Shown here: in pieces, positions 63,156 through 64,000 of the stretch
How positions within the stretch are numbered: position 1 is the first letter of the stretch
Layout of the letters: each line of letters starts with the position of its first letter
Translations under genes and position numbers: made by a program
The notes under the pieces: generated by a model
The model's database searches: none
What the model was told of the DNA's origin: nothing
Seen by the model: the letters and a program-made list of their open reading frames with translations, nothing else
Origin: Umezawaea beigongshangensis
GTDB lineage: Bacteria; Actinomycetota; Actinomycetes; Mycobacteriales; Pseudonocardiaceae
Assembly (NCBI RefSeq): GCF_016464305.1
Contig: NZ_JAEIOJ010000003.1
Span: 124,001-188,000 of the forward strand
Reading direction: 5' to 3'
DNA length: 64,000 nucleotides

Positions 63156-63767
63156 GTGACGGTCCTTGATCCGAACATGGCCGGCTCGTCAGTGTCCCGG
63201 TCGTCGCTGTCGTTCGAACACCAGGCGTCCCCGGTCCCGCAACCGCGTGCACGCGGTCTGCGGATCGAGGGTCTGGCCAGTCTCGACTGGTCGGACGTCA
63301 TCGAGACCACTGCGGTCGCCGACCTGGCCACCTCTCCCGCGGAGGCCAGGTCCTCGTGGATCAGCCGGGCGGACGAGCAGCAGGTGCTCGCCCGGTTCCG
63401 CGCGGTGTGCGAGTTCGACTCGCGCCCGCCGTCCCCGTGGTGGCTCCGGGCGCTGCACCGCGGGAAGCTCCCGTCCAGGGCCGCCGGGTTCGCGGTCGAG
63501 GACGAGGTGACGGAACTCCTGTCGTCGCGTCCCGGCTGGGTCTTCGTGCCGTGGGCGGACGCCGGCGAGGTCGGCCACTGGGAGTTCGTGCCGTCGGAGA
63601 GCGGTGTGTACGGCCCGGCCGAGCCGACGACCGTGCGGTTCACCGACACGCACCCGGGGTGGGTCGACCTGCTGCCGGCGCACCGCGGGCCCGGCCTCGC
63701 GCAGGCCATCCCGTTCACCGTCGCCGACCTGCGCGAGCAGATCGAGGACATCGAGAACATCGCCTGA
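63156..63767 (+). CDS. Hypothetical protein (203 aa)
   Basis: A 203-residue soluble protein. The first ~45 residues are Ser/Pro-rich; the rest has a compact region PSPWWLRALHRGKLPSRAAG and PGWVFVPWADAGEVGHWEF. GTG 63156 follows a GGAGGTG site. No domain recognised. Its promoter region (62880-63155) is shared with the divergent mycosin; both may be regulated together, but no linkage is proven. Confidence 0.6.
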   Translation: MTVLDPNMAGSSVSRSSLSFEHQASPVPQPRARGLRIEGLASLDWSDVIETTAVADLATSPAEARSSWISRADEQQVLARFRAVCEFDSRPPSPWWLRALHRGKLPSRAAGFAVEDEVTELLSSRPGWVFVPWADAGEVGHWEFVPSESGVYGPAEPTTVRFTDTHPGWVDLLPAHRGPGLAQAIPFTVADLREQIEDIENIA

Positions 63768-63872
63768 CGCGACACCTCCGCCGAGCCCCGTGGACACCTC
63801 GTCCGCGGGGCTCTCGCGTGCCCGGCTCCCCTCGTTGCGCGTCCGCCCGGAGCAGGTGGCAGGCTTCCCGGC

Positions 63873-64000
63873 GTGACTCCGAGCCTGAACCGCCCCCCGC
63901 ACCACCGCACGATCGTCAGCTACGTCCAGCGCGGCGAGCGGATGACGGTCGGGCAGCAGCGGGCGTGGGACGAGCACTGGGGCGCGCTCGGCAACGAGGT
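63873..64000 (+). CDS. trmB: tRNA (guanine-N7-)-methyltransferase, 5' end only
   Basis: The window ends inside this gene. The 42 visible codons read VTPSLNRPPHHRTIVSYVQR, GERMTVGQQRAW, DEHWGALG. This matches the N-terminus of actinobacterial TrmB (a basic stretch, then the SYVxRxGRxT-like and QxxA pattern). TrmB makes m7G46 in tRNA. The start GTG 63873 is supported by a host-like leader. The catalytic SAM domain lies beyond the edge. Confidence 0.65.
   Translation, partial: MTPSLNRPPHHRTIVSYVQRGERMTVGQQRAWDEHWGALGNE

Overview
The window is high-GC chromosomal DNA of an actinomycete. GTG/TTG starts, 4-bp stop/start overlaps, a GTP-type PEP carboxykinase, a mycosin-type protease, a septum-formation lipoprotein, and a fadA2/fabG4/htdX-like cluster followed later by pckG and trmB resemble the mycobacterial arrangement. 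The gene repertoire and the pSAM2-like element suggest Pseudonocardiales (Saccharothrix/Actinosynnema/Lentzea-like); the genus is an inference.

Layout. 0-8.5 kb: a beta-hydroxyacid dehydrogenase, a small basic protein, a SIMPL protein, then a lipid cluster: thiolase, divergent FabG4-like reductase and MaoC dehydratase, a TetR repressor, and a divergent SCP2 protein plus acyl-CoA dehydrogenase. Both divergent promoters carry the same tandem pair of 16-bp palindromic boxes, which ties the cluster into one predicted TetR regulon.

8.46-22.13 kb: an actinomycete integrative and conjugative element (AICE) integrated into the 3' end of the acyl-CoA dehydrogenase gene rather than a tRNA gene. A 62-bp perfect direct repeat bounds it, and the element supplies a synonymous replacement of the gene's end. 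Backbone: tyrosine integrase (interrupted by an in-frame TGA), Xis, RepSA-like initiator, zinc-ribbon peptide, FtsK/TraB-type translocase, four small transfer/activation proteins, an HTH-PLD regulator, a Nudix and an HD hydrolase. Cargo is AT-rich: a lone three-helix membrane protein resembling Pycsar/SLATT effectors between two copies of the integrase 3' end, and, behind an IS5-family element, a tightly coupled three-gene operon (MNT-type nucleotidyltransferase, PPP-family phosphatase, PD-(D/E)XK nuclease). The operon is the best candidate for an undescribed defence system here.

22.1-44 kb: chromosomal genes: two hypotheticals, a VOC remnant, a MerR regulator, a branched-chain 2-oxoacid (or pyruvate) dehydrogenase operon (E1 alpha, E1 beta, E2), an M20 peptidase, a large GH63/MGH1-like glucosidase, an amino-acid ABC importer, a beta-helical membrane protein, a ROK kinase, an NB-ARC/TPR ATPase, a methyltransferase, and a sodium symporter with its DUF3311 partner.

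44-64 kb: a GntR regulator, a decayed 5-oxoprolinase PxpA remnant and a secreted pyroglutamyl-peptidase-like protein (together with the symporter possibly a remnant pyroglutamate locus); a septum-formation lipoprotein; a DnaA-box cluster; pckG; an acidic Asp-rich protein; an operon of two dynamin-like GTPases flanking a GrpE-like protein; membrane proteins; a NarL-type two-component system; a HAD phosphatase; two tandem paralogous ABC ATPases with one permease; a mycosin; a hypothetical; and the start of trmB, cut by the window edge.
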